A DNA stretch of 64,000 nt from Ruminococcus flavefaciens (GTDB taxonomy: Bacteria; Bacillota; Clostridia; Oscillospirales; Ruminococcaceae), in the NCBI GenBank assembly GCA_023663905.1, contig JAMPGO010000001.1:575348-639347 (forward strand). Direction: 5' to 3'. The notes beneath the pieces are model-generated. The model searched no databases. It was not told where the DNA came from and saw only the letters and a list, made by a program, of their open reading frames with translations. The position numbers were made by a program, and so were the translations under genes. How positions within the stretch are numbered: position 1 is the stretch's first letter; every line of letters starts with the position of its first letter. Of this stretch, positions 50,805 through 60,100 are shown in pieces.

Positions 50805-52829
50805 ATGAATTACCATAAAAAAACAGCTGTATTCGCACTCAGTCTGCTTATGTGCATTAACGCTTCGCCGTTATTCAGCTATGCCGAAAATGAAGAAGCC
50901 ACAGACTATGACGACGAGATAATGCCGATAAGCCTTGACGACGACAGCACAGCTACGACCGACGGCTTTTCGTATACTGTTGATACCGAAGGCAATGCAC
51001 ATATAACAGGATGTGTGCTGACGGATACGGAGATAACCGTTCCCGAAACGCTTGACGGAATAACAGTGACGGAGATTGATTCCAAGGCATTTATGGACGG
51101 CACGGCGGTGAAAATACATATTCCTGCAACTATCGAGTATATCTCGGCTGAAAATCCGTTTGCGCCCTGCCTTGAACTAATAGAAATAACGGTTGATGAG
51201 CAGAATGAGAATTACTGTGCAGTTGACGGCGTTCTGTTCACAAAGGATATGAAAAAGCTTGTATGCTATCCCGCAAAAAAATCAGGTACATCTTATACCA
51301 TTCCCGACGGTGTTGAACAGCTCGGTATTGCTTCTGTTGCCGAAACAGGTCTCAAAGAAATAATCGTTCCCGATTCTGTAAACGAAATAGACCGCCACGC
51401 TTTCAGCTTCAACGAAAAGCTCGAAAAAATCGACCTCAGCGGAACATCTGTCGAAACTCTCGATACAATGGCATTTATCAACTGCACATCGCTGAATGAA
51501 GTCCTTCTGCCTGAAACGCTTACGGAAATCGGACTTGCTGTATTTTTCGGCTGTGAAAATCTGGCAGAAATAACGCTTCCCTCTCAGCTTATAGTAATCG
51601 GACAGAGTTCATTTGCCGGTACATCTATGATGTCTGTACGCATTCCCGACAGCGTAACGTTTATCGGCTACTGCGCTTTCGGCTATGATACAGAGGAAAA
51701 TATGATAAAGGACTTCACCATTATAGGCACGGCAGGTTCAGCCGCACATACTTATGCAACAGATACCGATGAAGAATATGACATTCAGAATGATTTCAAC
51801 TTCATAACATCCGAAACGGCTGACGCTGAAGAAGAATATCTGGCGATGAATCCCGTTACATCATCCGACGGCGAATATGAATATTCGGTTCTTGACGACG
51901 GCACGTGCAGTATACTTTTCTGCGTATCAATGGACAGCTCTATCACTGTTCCGTCAGAGATTGACGGCTACACAGTAACGGAGATTTTCAGAGGAGCGTT
52001 TATGGCAAACGAAGCGACTGAAATCATACTTCCCGATACTGTAAAGACTATAGGCGAGGCTGTTTTTTCCGAGTATGTCGAGAAAATAACATTACCTGCC
52101 TCCTGCACGGAAATCAGCGGAACAGAGCCGTTCCTCAGCTGTCTCAGCCTTAAGGAAATAACAGTACCCGACGGCGGAGACGGTGCATACTCGTCCCTTG
52201 ACGGCGTACTGTATAACAAAGACAAGTCCGTTCTTGTGGCATATCCTGTACAAAAGAGCGATACAAGCTATAAAGCTCCTGCAAGTCTCAAAGAAATAGA
52301 GATGTCGGGATTCTGCTACAATGAATTTATAGAAGAAGTTGATATATCGGGTGTTGAAAAAATCGGAAGCTATGCCTTTGAAGCCTGTCCCAGCCTGAAA
52401 AGCGTGAAGCTGTCAAAAGACCTGAATACCGTCGGCACAAATGCTTTTATGGGCTGTACATCGCTTATGAGCGTGCGTATATACGACAAGGTTGAGACTA
52501 TCGGCGATTACGCTTTTGGCTATGCATACGACGCTATACTTGCACAGAGCATAGCGAACGGCGAAACAACAGAAACCGAGCCTTATTCTGTAATAGACGG
52601 CTTCAAGCTTTATGTCGATGAGGATTCCCTTGCATATCAGTATGCGGACTTCTGCGGAATTGAAGTAGTTACAAACACATCTGAAATCGGCGGAAAAAAC
52701 GTGGACAAGAACTTTATCTATGTTATCTGCGGTGCTGTCGGAGCTGTTATAGTCGCCGTCATCGGTATATTCACGGATAAGAGTATCAGCAAAAAGAAGA
52801 AAACCAAGAAAAAGGAGGGCAAGAAATGA
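50805..52829 (+). CDS. LRR_5 (BspA-type) surface protein with C-terminal membrane anchor
   Basis: 674 residues behind AGGAGAGG. Signal peptide (1-27, ending SYA), then two long blocks of LRR_5 repeats (EIDSKAFMDG, IPDSVTFIGYCAFGY, VGTNAFMGCTSLMSVRIYDKV), a C-terminal membrane helix (about 635-655) and a Lys-rich tail (KKKKTKKKEGKK). The anchor is a membrane helix, not LPXTG. The two blocks end in similar FGY segments, which suggests an internal duplication. The family includes surface binders and adhesins; the ligand is unknown. Overlaps the next gene by 4 bp. Confidence 0.85.
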   Translation: MNYHKKTAVFALSLLMCINASPLFSYAENEEATDYDDEIMPISLDDDSTATTDGFSYTVDTEGNAHITGCVLTDTEITVPETLDGITVTEIDSKAFMDGTAVKIHIPATIEYISAENPFAPCLELIEITVDEQNENYCAVDGVLFTKDMKKLVCYPAKKSGTSYTIPDGVEQLGIASVAETGLKEIIVPDSVNEIDRHAFSFNEKLEKIDLSGTSVETLDTMAFINCTSLNEVLLPETLTEIGLAVFFGCENLAEITLPSQLIVIGQSSFAGTSMMSVRIPDSVTFIGYCAFGYDTEENMIKDFTIIGTAGSAAHTYATDTDEEYDIQNDFNFITSETADAEEEYLAMNPVTSSDGEYEYSVLDDGTCSILFCVSMDSSITVPSEIDGYTVTEIFRGAFMANEATEIILPDTVKTIGEAVFSEYVEKITLPASCTEISGTEPFLSCLSLKEITVPDGGDGAYSSLDGVLYNKDKSVLVAYPVQKSDTSYKAPASLKEIEMSGFCYNEFIEEVDISGVEKIGSYAFEACPSLKSVKLSKDLNTVGTNAFMGCTSLMSVRIYDKVETIGDYAFGYAYDAILAQSIANGETTETEPYSVIDGFKLYVDEDSLAYQYADFCGIEVVTNTSEIGGKNVDKNFIYVICGAVGAVIVAVIGIFTDKSISKKKKTKKKEGKK

Positions 52830-54169
52830 TGATACGCAAATTTATATCCGCTCTGATTGGCTTTGCAATGCTTACTTCATTTGCTCCGATATCCGCATAT
52901 GCTGTAGAAGGTCTGCAAAGTGCCGAAGAGGAACTCACTGACGGTGTATTCACATACGAGCTTGTAAACGGCACGTACACAATAACAAAGTGCAGTACAA
53001 GCGCTATCGTGGGAACAGTCCCCGAACTCCGCAACGGTTATGCGGTTACTGCCATAGCCGATTACGCATTCGCCAACTGCACGGCAATAGCATCGCTTGA
53101 AATTCCTGATACCATAACATCTATCGGCGACAGTGCGTTTGTAAGCTGTACATCGCTTAAAAAAATACGTCTGCCCGAAAGAATCGACAAAATTTCAAAC
53201 GGTATGTTTATGGGCTGTTCGCTTCTGGGCGAAATTGACATTCCCGATTCCGTAAAGACCATAGAGTCGTACGCATTCTACAACTGCTCTGCGCTCAAAG
53301 AAGTGGAGCTTCCTGAAAATCTGGCGACCATAGAACCTATGGCTTTTGCGGAATGCAGTTCGATTGAGACTATAAATGCCGATAATACCGCAAATTTCGT
53401 GTTCGAGGACGATATATTATATAACTCCGCAAAAACAAGCATATACCGTGCTTCAACGAAGCTGACAGGCGATGTGTATATTGCCGATACAGTTGAGACA
53501 ATCGAGCCTGGCGCATTCTCAGTCTGCACAGGAATAGAGAACCTGTTTATTCCCGAATCGGTTACAACAATCGGCGATGACGCATTCGGCTACTGTCTTA
53601 GCCTGAAAAGCATTGATTTTCCGCTGACAGGTCTTAAAACTATCGCTCCTGTAGCGTTCAAGTGCTGTACTTCATTGCAGGCGGTTGAATTTCCCACAAC
53701 TCTCGGCGAAATAGGCGACGGTGCATTTTACAACTGCACAGAGCTTAGCCGTGCGATTATTCCTGAAGGCGTGCAGAGTATAGGCGAGGGTGCATTCGTG
53801 AACTGCCCTAATCTTCTCAATCTCAGCATACCGCAGAGCGTGCAGGCAATCGGCGACAACGCATACGGCTATACTACGGACAGCGATGGCAGTTATATCC
53901 GTGACAAGGCTGTTGAAATGAGCGTGTATTCGGGTTCAGAGGGACAGAAATACGCTAAATCCAGCGGAGTGGATTACACGACCGTTGACAAGAATCTGTC
54001 GGGAATGGCATTTATAGTGGTCGGCATAGGAGCGCTGATTTTGGTTATAGTATTCGCTGTTGTGCTTATGACAAGGGCAAAAAAAGGTGCGCCGTTGTCG
54101 GCAAAAAAGGCGAAGAAGCTTGCCCAAGAAAAAGAAGAGGAAGAGAACTACAAAAATATAATTGATTAA
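52826..54169 (+). CDS. second LRR_5 surface protein with C-terminal membrane anchor
   Basis: 447 residues, ATG behind AAGGAGG inside the end of the upstream gene. Signal peptide (about 1-25, SAYA), then about ten LRR_5 repeats (SIGDSAFVSCTSLKKIRLP, TIESYAFYNCSALKEVELP, TIGDDAFGYCLSLKSIDFP), a membrane helix (about 395-415) and a basic/acidic tail. Same design as its neighbour and probably an old tandem duplication. Confidence 0.85.
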   Translation: MMIRKFISALIGFAMLTSFAPISAYAVEGLQSAEEELTDGVFTYELVNGTYTITKCSTSAIVGTVPELRNGYAVTAIADYAFANCTAIASLEIPDTITSIGDSAFVSCTSLKKIRLPERIDKISNGMFMGCSLLGEIDIPDSVKTIESYAFYNCSALKEVELPENLATIEPMAFAECSSIETINADNTANFVFEDDILYNSAKTSIYRASTKLTGDVYIADTVETIEPGAFSVCTGIENLFIPESVTTIGDDAFGYCLSLKSIDFPLTGLKTIAPVAFKCCTSLQAVEFPTTLGEIGDGAFYNCTELSRAIIPEGVQSIGEGAFVNCPNLLNLSIPQSVQAIGDNAYGYTTDSDGSYIRDKAVEMSVYSGSEGQKYAKSSGVDYTTVDKNLSGMAFIVVGIGALILVIVFAVVLMTRAKKGAPLSAKKAKKLAQEKEEEENYKNIID

Positions 54170-54171
54170 AT

Positions 54172-54213
54172 AAAAAATCCCCGAACCGCAAGATTTCGGG
54201 GATTGATTTTTTT
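54172..54213. terminator. bidirectional terminator
   Basis: AATCCCCGAA (54176-54185) pairs with TTCGGGGATT (54195-54204), with A and T runs; serves the LRR pair (+) and rpsT (-). Confidence 0.85.
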
Positions 54214-54226
54214 ATTTTTTCAGCAA

Positions 54227-54487
54227 TCAGCCAGCAGCGTTGAGCTTCTTAGCGAGCTGAGCCTTCTTTCTTGCAGCCTTGTTCTTGTGCATAAGACCCT
54301 TAGCGCAAGCCTGGTCAACCTTCTTGATAGCAAGTCTGATAGCTTCTGTCTTGTTGTCAGCGTTAGATGTGCAGGCGATGTCAGCCTTCTTGAGAACTGT
54401 CTTGAGATTTGACTTTCTTGACTTGTTGGCAGCAGCCTTAGTTGCATTAACCTTAACTCTCTTCTTAGCAGATTTAATATTTGGCAT
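54227..54487 (-). CDS. rpsT: 30S ribosomal protein S20
   Basis: 86 residues from ATG 54487 behind GGAGGTC. Basic and helical: MPNIKSAKKRVKVNATKAAA, NKSRKSNLKT, KGLMHKNKAARKKAQLAKKL. Convergent with the LRR genes, divergent from gpr, the usual order in Clostridia. Confidence 0.96.
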   Translation of the reverse strand: MPNIKSAKKRVKVNATKAAANKSRKSNLKTVLKKADIACTSNADNKTEAIRLAIKKVDQACAKGLMHKNKAARKKAQLAKKLNAAG

Positions 54488-54714
54488 TTTTATAGACCTC
54501 CGATTTTTGTACACGGATAAACTCCGCAGATTTACAGATAATATTATGAGCATAGGACTATGCTCCGGCAGATGCAACGCACAACTGCCTACTGAGACAA
54601 TAATAATTATACCATTTTTTATCTGAAAATGCAATAGGCATATTTAAAAGATTATGACAAATTTTTTGTGTAGAAATACAGCATAATGTACAAAAATACG
54701 AAGGAGTGATTTTT

Positions 54715-55563
54715 ATGAAATACAGGTCAGACCTTGCGGTCGAGCAGATTACCACAGAACGGCTTCCGTCAGGAGTTCATATGTCAAAGCGTGGCGAGGC
54801 ATTTGAAATAACGGAGATAATTATTGACGACGACAGCCACAGGAAATCGCTCGGCAAGGGTCGTGGGAAGTATATCACGCTGGAAAGCGGAAGCCTGAGC
54901 CGTTTTTCCGACTGCTACGAGGATATGGCGCAGGAGCTTGCCGACGAAATCCGACAGCTTGTCCCTGACGGCGAAATTTTCGTTGCAGGACTTGGTAACA
55001 GGGATATAACTCCCGACGCAGTAGGTGTGCAGACGGCGGAAAAGGTACTTGCCACACGTCATTTGCAGGACGAACTTGACAGCGGGGAAGAAGAATTTCT
55101 TACCTCTCTGCGCCGTGTAAGCACGTTTGCAGGCGGTGTAATGGGTCAGACAGGAATTGAAACGGCGGAGCTGATAAAAGCGGTCTGCAAAGAAATAAAG
55201 CCGTCAGCCGTCATCGCCGTTGACGCTCTCGCCTGCTCCGATATAAGCCGTCTGGGAACGACAATACAGATAAGCGACAGCGGAATTTCTCCCGGAAGCG
55301 GTGTATCAAACACTCGCCGTGAACTGTCTCAGGAAAATCTGGGCGTACCTGTTATTGCCGTCGGTGTGCCTACTGTGGTTGATATGCACACAATCGTGAA
55401 AAGCCTTGCAGGGATTGATATTGACAGCGATTTGCCGAATATGATGGTAACACCAAGAGATATTGACAGGCTCACGGAACGTGCCTCGCAGCTTATAGCG
55501 TTCGGAATAAATCTCGCATTACAGCCGTCCCTTACTTTTGACGACGTGCGAGGGCTTTTTTAA
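54715..55563 (+). CDS. gpr: germination protease GPR (spore protease)
   Basis: 282 residues from ATG 54715 behind AAGGAG. N-terminal FRTDLA-like YRSDLAVEQ, FAGLGN-like FVAGLGNRDITPDAVG, GVMGQTGIET, VIAVDALA, and DSGISPGSGVSNTRRELS. In the family it is made as a zymogen in the forespore and degrades SASPs at germination. Shows that the organism forms spores or recently did. Confidence 0.94.
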   Translation: MKYRSDLAVEQITTERLPSGVHMSKRGEAFEITEIIIDDDSHRKSLGKGRGKYITLESGSLSRFSDCYEDMAQELADEIRQLVPDGEIFVAGLGNRDITPDAVGVQTAEKVLATRHLQDELDSGEEEFLTSLRRVSTFAGGVMGQTGIETAELIKAVCKEIKPSAVIAVDALACSDISRLGTTIQISDSGISPGSGVSNTRRELSQENLGVPVIAVGVPTVVDMHTIVKSLAGIDIDSDLPNMMVTPRDIDRLTERASQLIAFGINLALQPSLTFDDVRGLF

Positions 55564-55572
55564 TAACAACAA

Positions 55573-55608
55573 ACCGCACAGAGTATCATACAATGTGCGG
55601 TGATTTTT
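55573..55608. terminator. bidirectional terminator between gpr and the carboxypeptidase gene
   Basis: ACCGCACA (55573-55580) pairs with TGTGCGGT (55594-55601), with TTTTTT after on the plus strand. Confidence 0.8.
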
Positions 55609-56711
55609 TATTCTGCAAAATCAGTATCGGCTTCAGTCTCTTCAGGTATTTCATCTGATTCAGTCGTGTTCATTTCGGGATTTTCCTCGCCGAGAGCTAC
55701 TTTCTCGCTCTTATGGACGGTAACGATGAAGCCGTCAATGTTATTTCCGGAAATATCGTACTTATATCCCGTCGGCACAGGAACGTTTGTAACATCCGAG
55801 CTGTCGTCGGAAGCAAAGAAAAATACTTCATAGTCCGCACCCTCTGCGGTAAATTCAAGATGTTCGCCGTCGTATGGATAGTTACTGCGGAGAAGGTCAA
55901 TATATTCCTCAAGGCAGAGGTTGTTTTCAGTCATATACGTTGCGTGCGGTATGCCGACATAGCGGAAGTGCCAGGGTTCATAGCGAAATTCCGTGATGTC
56001 CTCCTTGTCCTCGGGATAGCGGATGATGAAGCCGTATTTATAGCCGTTTTTGTTAAGCCACTCGAAATTGCCCGTACCCTGATAATCATAGTTAATAATC
56101 TCGCTGAAATCAAAGGCATAGCCTGTCTCGTGTTCGCTGAAGCCGGGCTTTGCAACAATCGGAGCGTCATCGCCCTGCTCTGAGGCAGTGAAGTTGTCAT
56201 AAAGCTGCTGCTGGAACTCTTTTGTCCTGTACGAGCCGTAAATAATAAGCGTATCGTCCTCGTAGATGTCATAGAAATCCTCAATAAGCTGCGCCATAGG
56301 TTCGTACACAGGTTCAAGAATAGTATAGGTATAGTCAACAGCAGTAAAGCAGTTACGACCTGTTTCGTCGTTGCGTGTCATAATGCTGACGAGATTTTCC
56401 TCGCCTGTGCTGAAATACTCGTGCTGGTTATTTACGAGAATCAAATCGCCTGTAAACTTGTCCCTTGTATTAACAGGCGCATAAGTAAAAATAACCTTGT
56501 CGGGGTCTATGGGCTGGGTAGTGTCGGGAAGCTGAATATCCTGCTGTCCCGAAACGTCAACATACTGCGACTGGGTAACGGTACGCATATTATCAGCACC
56601 GCTCTTAACGACATAGCCTGTTGCCAGAAGAAAAACCGCACATACAAAAATTTCTGTAACAGTTTTGGTGCGCCTGATACTTTTTTCCCTGCTAATTTTA
56701 TTCTTAGACAT
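55608..56711 (-). CDS. membrane-anchored M15 D-alanyl-D-alanine carboxypeptidase (VanY-like)
   Basis: 367 residues behind AGGAGC. One N-terminal membrane helix (about 19-38), then a peptidase M15B domain with the zinc ligands in SEHETGYAFD (His, Asp) and EPWHFRYVG (His, Glu general base). It should trim D-Ala from peptidoglycan peptides outside the membrane. The C-terminal 110 residues are acidic and low complexity. No van genes nearby, so a housekeeping envelope role is likely. Confidence 0.88.
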   Translation of the reverse strand: MSKNKISREKSIRRTKTVTEIFVCAVFLLATGYVVKSGADNMRTVTQSQYVDVSGQQDIQLPDTTQPIDPDKVIFTYAPVNTRDKFTGDLILVNNQHEYFSTGEENLVSIMTRNDETGRNCFTAVDYTYTILEPVYEPMAQLIEDFYDIYEDDTLIIYGSYRTKEFQQQLYDNFTASEQGDDAPIVAKPGFSEHETGYAFDFSEIINYDYQGTGNFEWLNKNGYKYGFIIRYPEDKEDITEFRYEPWHFRYVGIPHATYMTENNLCLEEYIDLLRSNYPYDGEHLEFTAEGADYEVFFFASDDSSDVTNVPVPTGYKYDISGNNIDGFIVTVHKSEKVALGEENPEMNTTESDEIPEETEADTDFAE

Positions 56712-57110
56712 ATTTTTGCTCCTGTCCGCCGTTTACGGCATTAATCTACACATTTTCTATTCCCGTATATATCTATCTTTAACAAAACGTTTTATTATAT
56801 TATACCATATAATTCTGAAAAAATATATAGTTTTTTACACATATCGTCAGAAATAACAAATAACAGGCTTTTTTCAGCGCTTATACAGTGCATTATAACA
56901 AAAATCGCATTGGCGGTGATTTGTACAGTTTTGCCAAATATTGAGGAGTTATATTGTTACCGTGGTTGAATCTGACAAAAAAATAACACAGTTTGTATTA
57001 ATATGCACAATCTTTCAAAAAACGCTTGCAAATACGGTTCGGAAATGCTATAATAAATTATGTAGGTAATATTTCCTGTGAATATTTTGTTAATTAAGGG
57101 CGGTGACTTT
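56712..57110. other. 399-bp intergenic region with promoters for both flanking genes
   Basis: AT-rich, no ORF of substance. The right part holds the promoter at 57026-57054. The left part has TATAATATAATA on the minus strand near 56795-56806, a plausible -10 for the carboxypeptidase gene. No repeat or RNA structure was recognised in between. Confidence 0.5.
57026..57054 (+). promoter_or_regulatory. promoter of the zinc-ribbon proline-repeat protein
   Basis: TTGCAA (57026-57031), 17-bp spacer, TATAAT (57049-57054). Confidence 0.65.
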
Positions 57111-58334
57111 ATGCAATGCGTTATATGCGGAACTGAAAACGACAGCAAGCTTAAATTCTGTATGAAATGCGGATGTAATCTCACCGTAAGGCTGGACGAC
57201 GAGCCTTTTATTCCACGGCTTGACGCTGACCGTGTTTCCCTGCCACAGCCAGGAAGCACTCCTATGCCCTCGCCGAATGCGCAAGGTCCTCCGCCTGTGA
57301 ATATGCCTCCGCCAAATAATCCGTATATGAATGCTCCTCCGCCTATGTATGGTGGGCAGTATGGGCAACCGCAGATAATCGGCTATGACCCTTCAGGTAT
57401 GCCGATTTACGCTCCGCCTCCTGTTTATAATCAGTACGCACAGCCACAGATAATCGGCTATGACCCTTCGGGTATGCCGATTTACGCTCCGCCTCCTGTC
57501 TATAATCAGTACGGGCAACCGCAGATAATCGGATACGACCAGTCGGGTATGCCGATTTACGCTCCGCCTCCTGCCTATAATCAGTACGGGCCACCGCAGG
57601 GAATGGGCTATCCGCCTCCGCAACCTCCTCCGCAACAGCCACAGGGAATGGCAGGTATGCCCGATATGCCTGTTATGAGTACACCCGAACCGCAGGAGGA
57701 CGAAAAAGTTGACGTTCCCGATGATTTCTGGGCATTCTTTGACGGCGGAAAATCATCCAAACACAGGGAGGAGCAGTCCGCTGACGACTTTTTCGGGAAA
57801 TCATCTCACGGCGGTGCTATGGGCGATGTTTCCGTCTCGGGTCTCGACCTCGATTCGCTGAGACGTGCCGACAAAAAGAAGAACTCTTATATGAACGATA
57901 CGCCTGTTGTTGACGCAAGCAAGCTTGAGAAGAACGACGTTTCAAAATACAACGAGATGTATATGAAAAAGGCGGAAGCTGTCAACTCCAACGACCTTGC
58001 AGGAAACGGTACACGACGGAAGAACGACGGCAAAATGGTATCGGCAAAGCAGGTTGAAGCCGTGCGTATGCCTGTTAAGCTGAAAGTCCGCCCGAGAGTT
58101 TCAATGGGTTCTGCGGGGCAGGCTAATCCCGATTCGCTCGAAGCATACATACCACAGCATAAGGAATCCATAATGGCGCAGGCTGACCACGCTGTTGAAG
58201 CTATGCCGAAGCACTCAAATCCTTATGAAAACGAACTCGATGCAATAGAGCTTCCTGAATATATGCAGGCTCGCAAAACAAAACGTGAGGAGACGTTTGA
58301 AATCCCGTCCCTCCCGGAACTTAATAAGAAGTAA
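57111..58334 (+). CDS. zinc-ribbon protein with proline-rich 25-residue tandem repeats
   Basis: 407 residues from ATG 57111 behind GGGCGGTG. An N-terminal Cys4 zinc ribbon (CVICGTENDSKLKFCMKCGC), a Pro-rich stretch, three tandem 25-residue repeats (QPQIIGYDPSGMPIYAPPP) at about 86-160, then Pro/Gln-rich and charged regions (VPDDFWAFFDGGKSS) and a basic-acidic tail. No signal or membrane helix. Zinc-ribbon plus disorder suggests a scaffold or regulator; no family is certain. It lies 17 bp before mscL and may be cotranscribed. Confidence 0.75.
   Translation: MQCVICGTENDSKLKFCMKCGCNLTVRLDDEPFIPRLDADRVSLPQPGSTPMPSPNAQGPPPVNMPPPNNPYMNAPPPMYGGQYGQPQIIGYDPSGMPIYAPPPVYNQYAQPQIIGYDPSGMPIYAPPPVYNQYGQPQIIGYDQSGMPIYAPPPAYNQYGPPQGMGYPPPQPPPQQPQGMAGMPDMPVMSTPEPQEDEKVDVPDDFWAFFDGGKSSKHREEQSADDFFGKSSHGGAMGDVSVSGLDLDSLRRADKKKNSYMNDTPVVDASKLEKNDVSKYNEMYMKKAEAVNSNDLAGNGTRRKNDGKMVSAKQVEAVRMPVKLKVRPRVSMGSAGQANPDSLEAYIPQHKESIMAQADHAVEAMPKHSNPYENELDAIELPEYMQARKTKREETFEIPSLPELNKK
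57366..57590 (+). repeat. three tandem 75-bp in-frame repeats
   Basis: Units 57366-57440, 57441-57515 and 57516-57590 encode near-identical 25-residue blocks; codon differences are few, so the expansion is fairly recent or kept alike by recombination. Confidence 0.9.
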
Positions 58335-58351
58335 AAAAAGGAGAAATTAAA

Positions 58352-58762
58352 ATGAAGAAGTTACTTGAAGAATTTAAGGCATTTATACTGCGTGGAAATA
58401 TCATTGATATGGCTATCGGTGTTATCGTCGGAGGCGCATTCTCAAATCTCGTTACATCACTGCTCGACAACATCATTTCGCCTATCCTCGGATTTTTCAA
58501 CTACGGCGGTTTCAAGGGTCTCCACTTCACGCTCTGGAAAGCCGATATTTACTACGGCGCATTCATCAACGATATTATCAACTTCGTTATTATGGCTGCC
58601 GTTGTATTCATTATGATGAAGCTTGTTACAATGCTTATGAATGCACTGCACAAGAAAGAGGCTGAAAAGCCTGCTGAACCTCCGAAGCCCACACAGGAAG
58701 AACTCCTTCTCACAGAAATCAGAGACCTTCTTAAGGCTCAGGCTTCCGAAAAAGCTGAATAA
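58352..58762 (+). CDS. mscL: large-conductance mechanosensitive channel
   Basis: 136 residues behind AAAGGAGA. MscL pattern: LLEEFKAFILRGNIIDMAIG at the N-terminus, VGGAFSNLVTSLLDNIISP, second helix INDIINFVIMAAVVFIMMK, and a C-terminal charged helix. Opens under membrane stretch on osmotic downshock. Confidence 0.95.
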   Translation: MKKLLEEFKAFILRGNIIDMAIGVIVGGAFSNLVTSLLDNIISPILGFFNYGGFKGLHFTLWKADIYYGAFINDIINFVIMAAVVFIMMKLVTMLMNALHKKEAEKPAEPPKPTQEELLLTEIRDLLKAQASEKAE

Positions 58763-58770
58763 GATAACAA

Positions 58771-58798
58771 AAAAACCGTCCGTTAATGGGCGGTTTTT
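58771..58798. terminator. bidirectional terminator
   Basis: AAAAACCGTCC (58771-58781) pairs with GGGCGGTTTTT (58788-58798, one G-U), between mscL (+) and the histidine kinase gene (-). Confidence 0.85.
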
Positions 58799-60098
58799 AT
58801 TGCTTTATGGGAAGCTCGACGATAAACGACGAACCTTTTTCCGAACTCGTCGCACGGACTGTACCGCCGTGATAGCTTACGCCGTGCTTGACGATTGACA
58901 GACCCAGACCCGTGCCTTTTATTTTACCCGAACGGCTTTTGTCGGCACGATAGAAGCGCTCGAAAATCCGCTCAATATGCTCATCCGCAATGCCTGTACC
59001 CGTATCGCTCACAGTTATGATTGCCTTTGTCGGTACGTGCGATATTTTCACCTCAAATTCACCGCCGTTGACGTTGTATTTTATAGCATTGTCGCAGAGG
59101 TTATATATTATCTCATCAAGAATCGTCCTGTTTCCTGTAACGGTAATATGTTCGCCCGAAAGCGATGACGATATATTTTTTTCAACGGCATTTTTATTAA
59201 GCCTTGACAGTATCTCCTCCGAAAGATTATACAAATCAACCGATTCGTCCTGCCTTGGAATTGAATCCTCATCCAGCTTTGAGAGCGATACAATATCGTC
59301 TATCAGCGAAATAAGCCGTTCGGCTTCATTGCGTATATCCTTACCGAAAGACGGCGAATCTTCGGGCTTTACCATACCATTGGCAAGCATATCGGCGATA
59401 CCGTAAATTGTGGTCAGCGGAGTTTTCAGCTCGTGCGATACGTTTGAAGTAAACTCACGGCGCATAGTTTCAAGCTTCTGCTGTTCCGTGACATCGAGAA
59501 TAAACACAACTATTCCGTTCACAGTCTCGGCAACGCTCGCAGGGCTCGCAATAATCTTACGGTCGCCCATTTCGGTTTTGAGCAGGCACTCGGCATTACG
59601 TCCGCCCATAGCGTCCTGAATACATCGGCGGAAAACCTCCTCACGGCTGAATGCGTAGATACTCTGCCCTTTTTCAAGCGGATTAATCCCGAGAAGCCTG
59701 TATGCTCCTGAATTGCAGGCGAGAATAACCGTCCTTGAATCGGCAATTATAATGCCCTCCTTCATACTCTCGGTGATTGTGCTGAACTGCTCACGGCTGT
59801 TCATAATCTCAGTCCGCTGGCGGTTAACCCTGCCGTTCTGAATTTTCAGCTTTTCAAGAAGCGGAAAAAGCTCCTTGTAGCTCTTTTTCGGCTTGGGATT
59901 ATTCAAATCGATATTGCGGACAGGCTTCACAATATTTTTCGAGAGAATAACCGCTATGGCACATACGACAAGAATAATATAGAAGAATATCCCAGCAAGC
60001 GACTTTATACTTTTTCCGCACGAAAAAGTAAGCCATATTCCTGCGCCGACAGAAATCGCCGAAGTAATCAGTATGCTAAGAAAAATCTTTAAAGTCAT
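58797..60098 (-). CDS. sensor histidine kinase (PhoR-like)
   Basis: 433 residues from ATG 60098 behind TTGGAGATT. Two N-terminal helices without a large outer domain, a PAS-like region (SMKEGIIIADSRTVILACN), HisKA with the phospho-His in FTSNVSHELKTPLT, and HATPase (LCDNAIKYN, DTGTGIADEHIERIFERFY, GTGLGLSIVKH). Overlaps the response regulator end. The PhoR-type design fits phosphate or envelope sensing; the stimulus is unknown. Confidence 0.9.
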   Translation of the reverse strand: MTLKIFLSILITSAISVGAGIWLTFSCGKSIKSLAGIFFYIILVVCAIAVILSKNIVKPVRNIDLNNPKPKKSYKELFPLLEKLKIQNGRVNRQRTEIMNSREQFSTITESMKEGIIIADSRTVILACNSGAYRLLGINPLEKGQSIYAFSREEVFRRCIQDAMGGRNAECLLKTEMGDRKIIASPASVAETVNGIVVFILDVTEQQKLETMRREFTSNVSHELKTPLTTIYGIADMLANGMVKPEDSPSFGKDIRNEAERLISLIDDIVSLSKLDEDSIPRQDESVDLYNLSEEILSRLNKNAVEKNISSSLSGEHITVTGNRTILDEIIYNLCDNAIKYNVNGGEFEVKISHVPTKAIITVSDTGTGIADEHIERIFERFYRADKSRSGKIKGTGLGLSIVKHGVSYHGGTVRATSSEKGSSFIVELPIKQ

Positions 60099-60100
60099 AG

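Noticed and set aside
54660-54714. Sigma-G promoter before gpr
   Set aside because: CATAATG near 54680 resembles a -10 of forespore sigma factors, but no matching -35 at proper spacing is seen.
57366-57590. CRISPR array
   Set aside because: Units are directly adjacent, in frame and without spacers.
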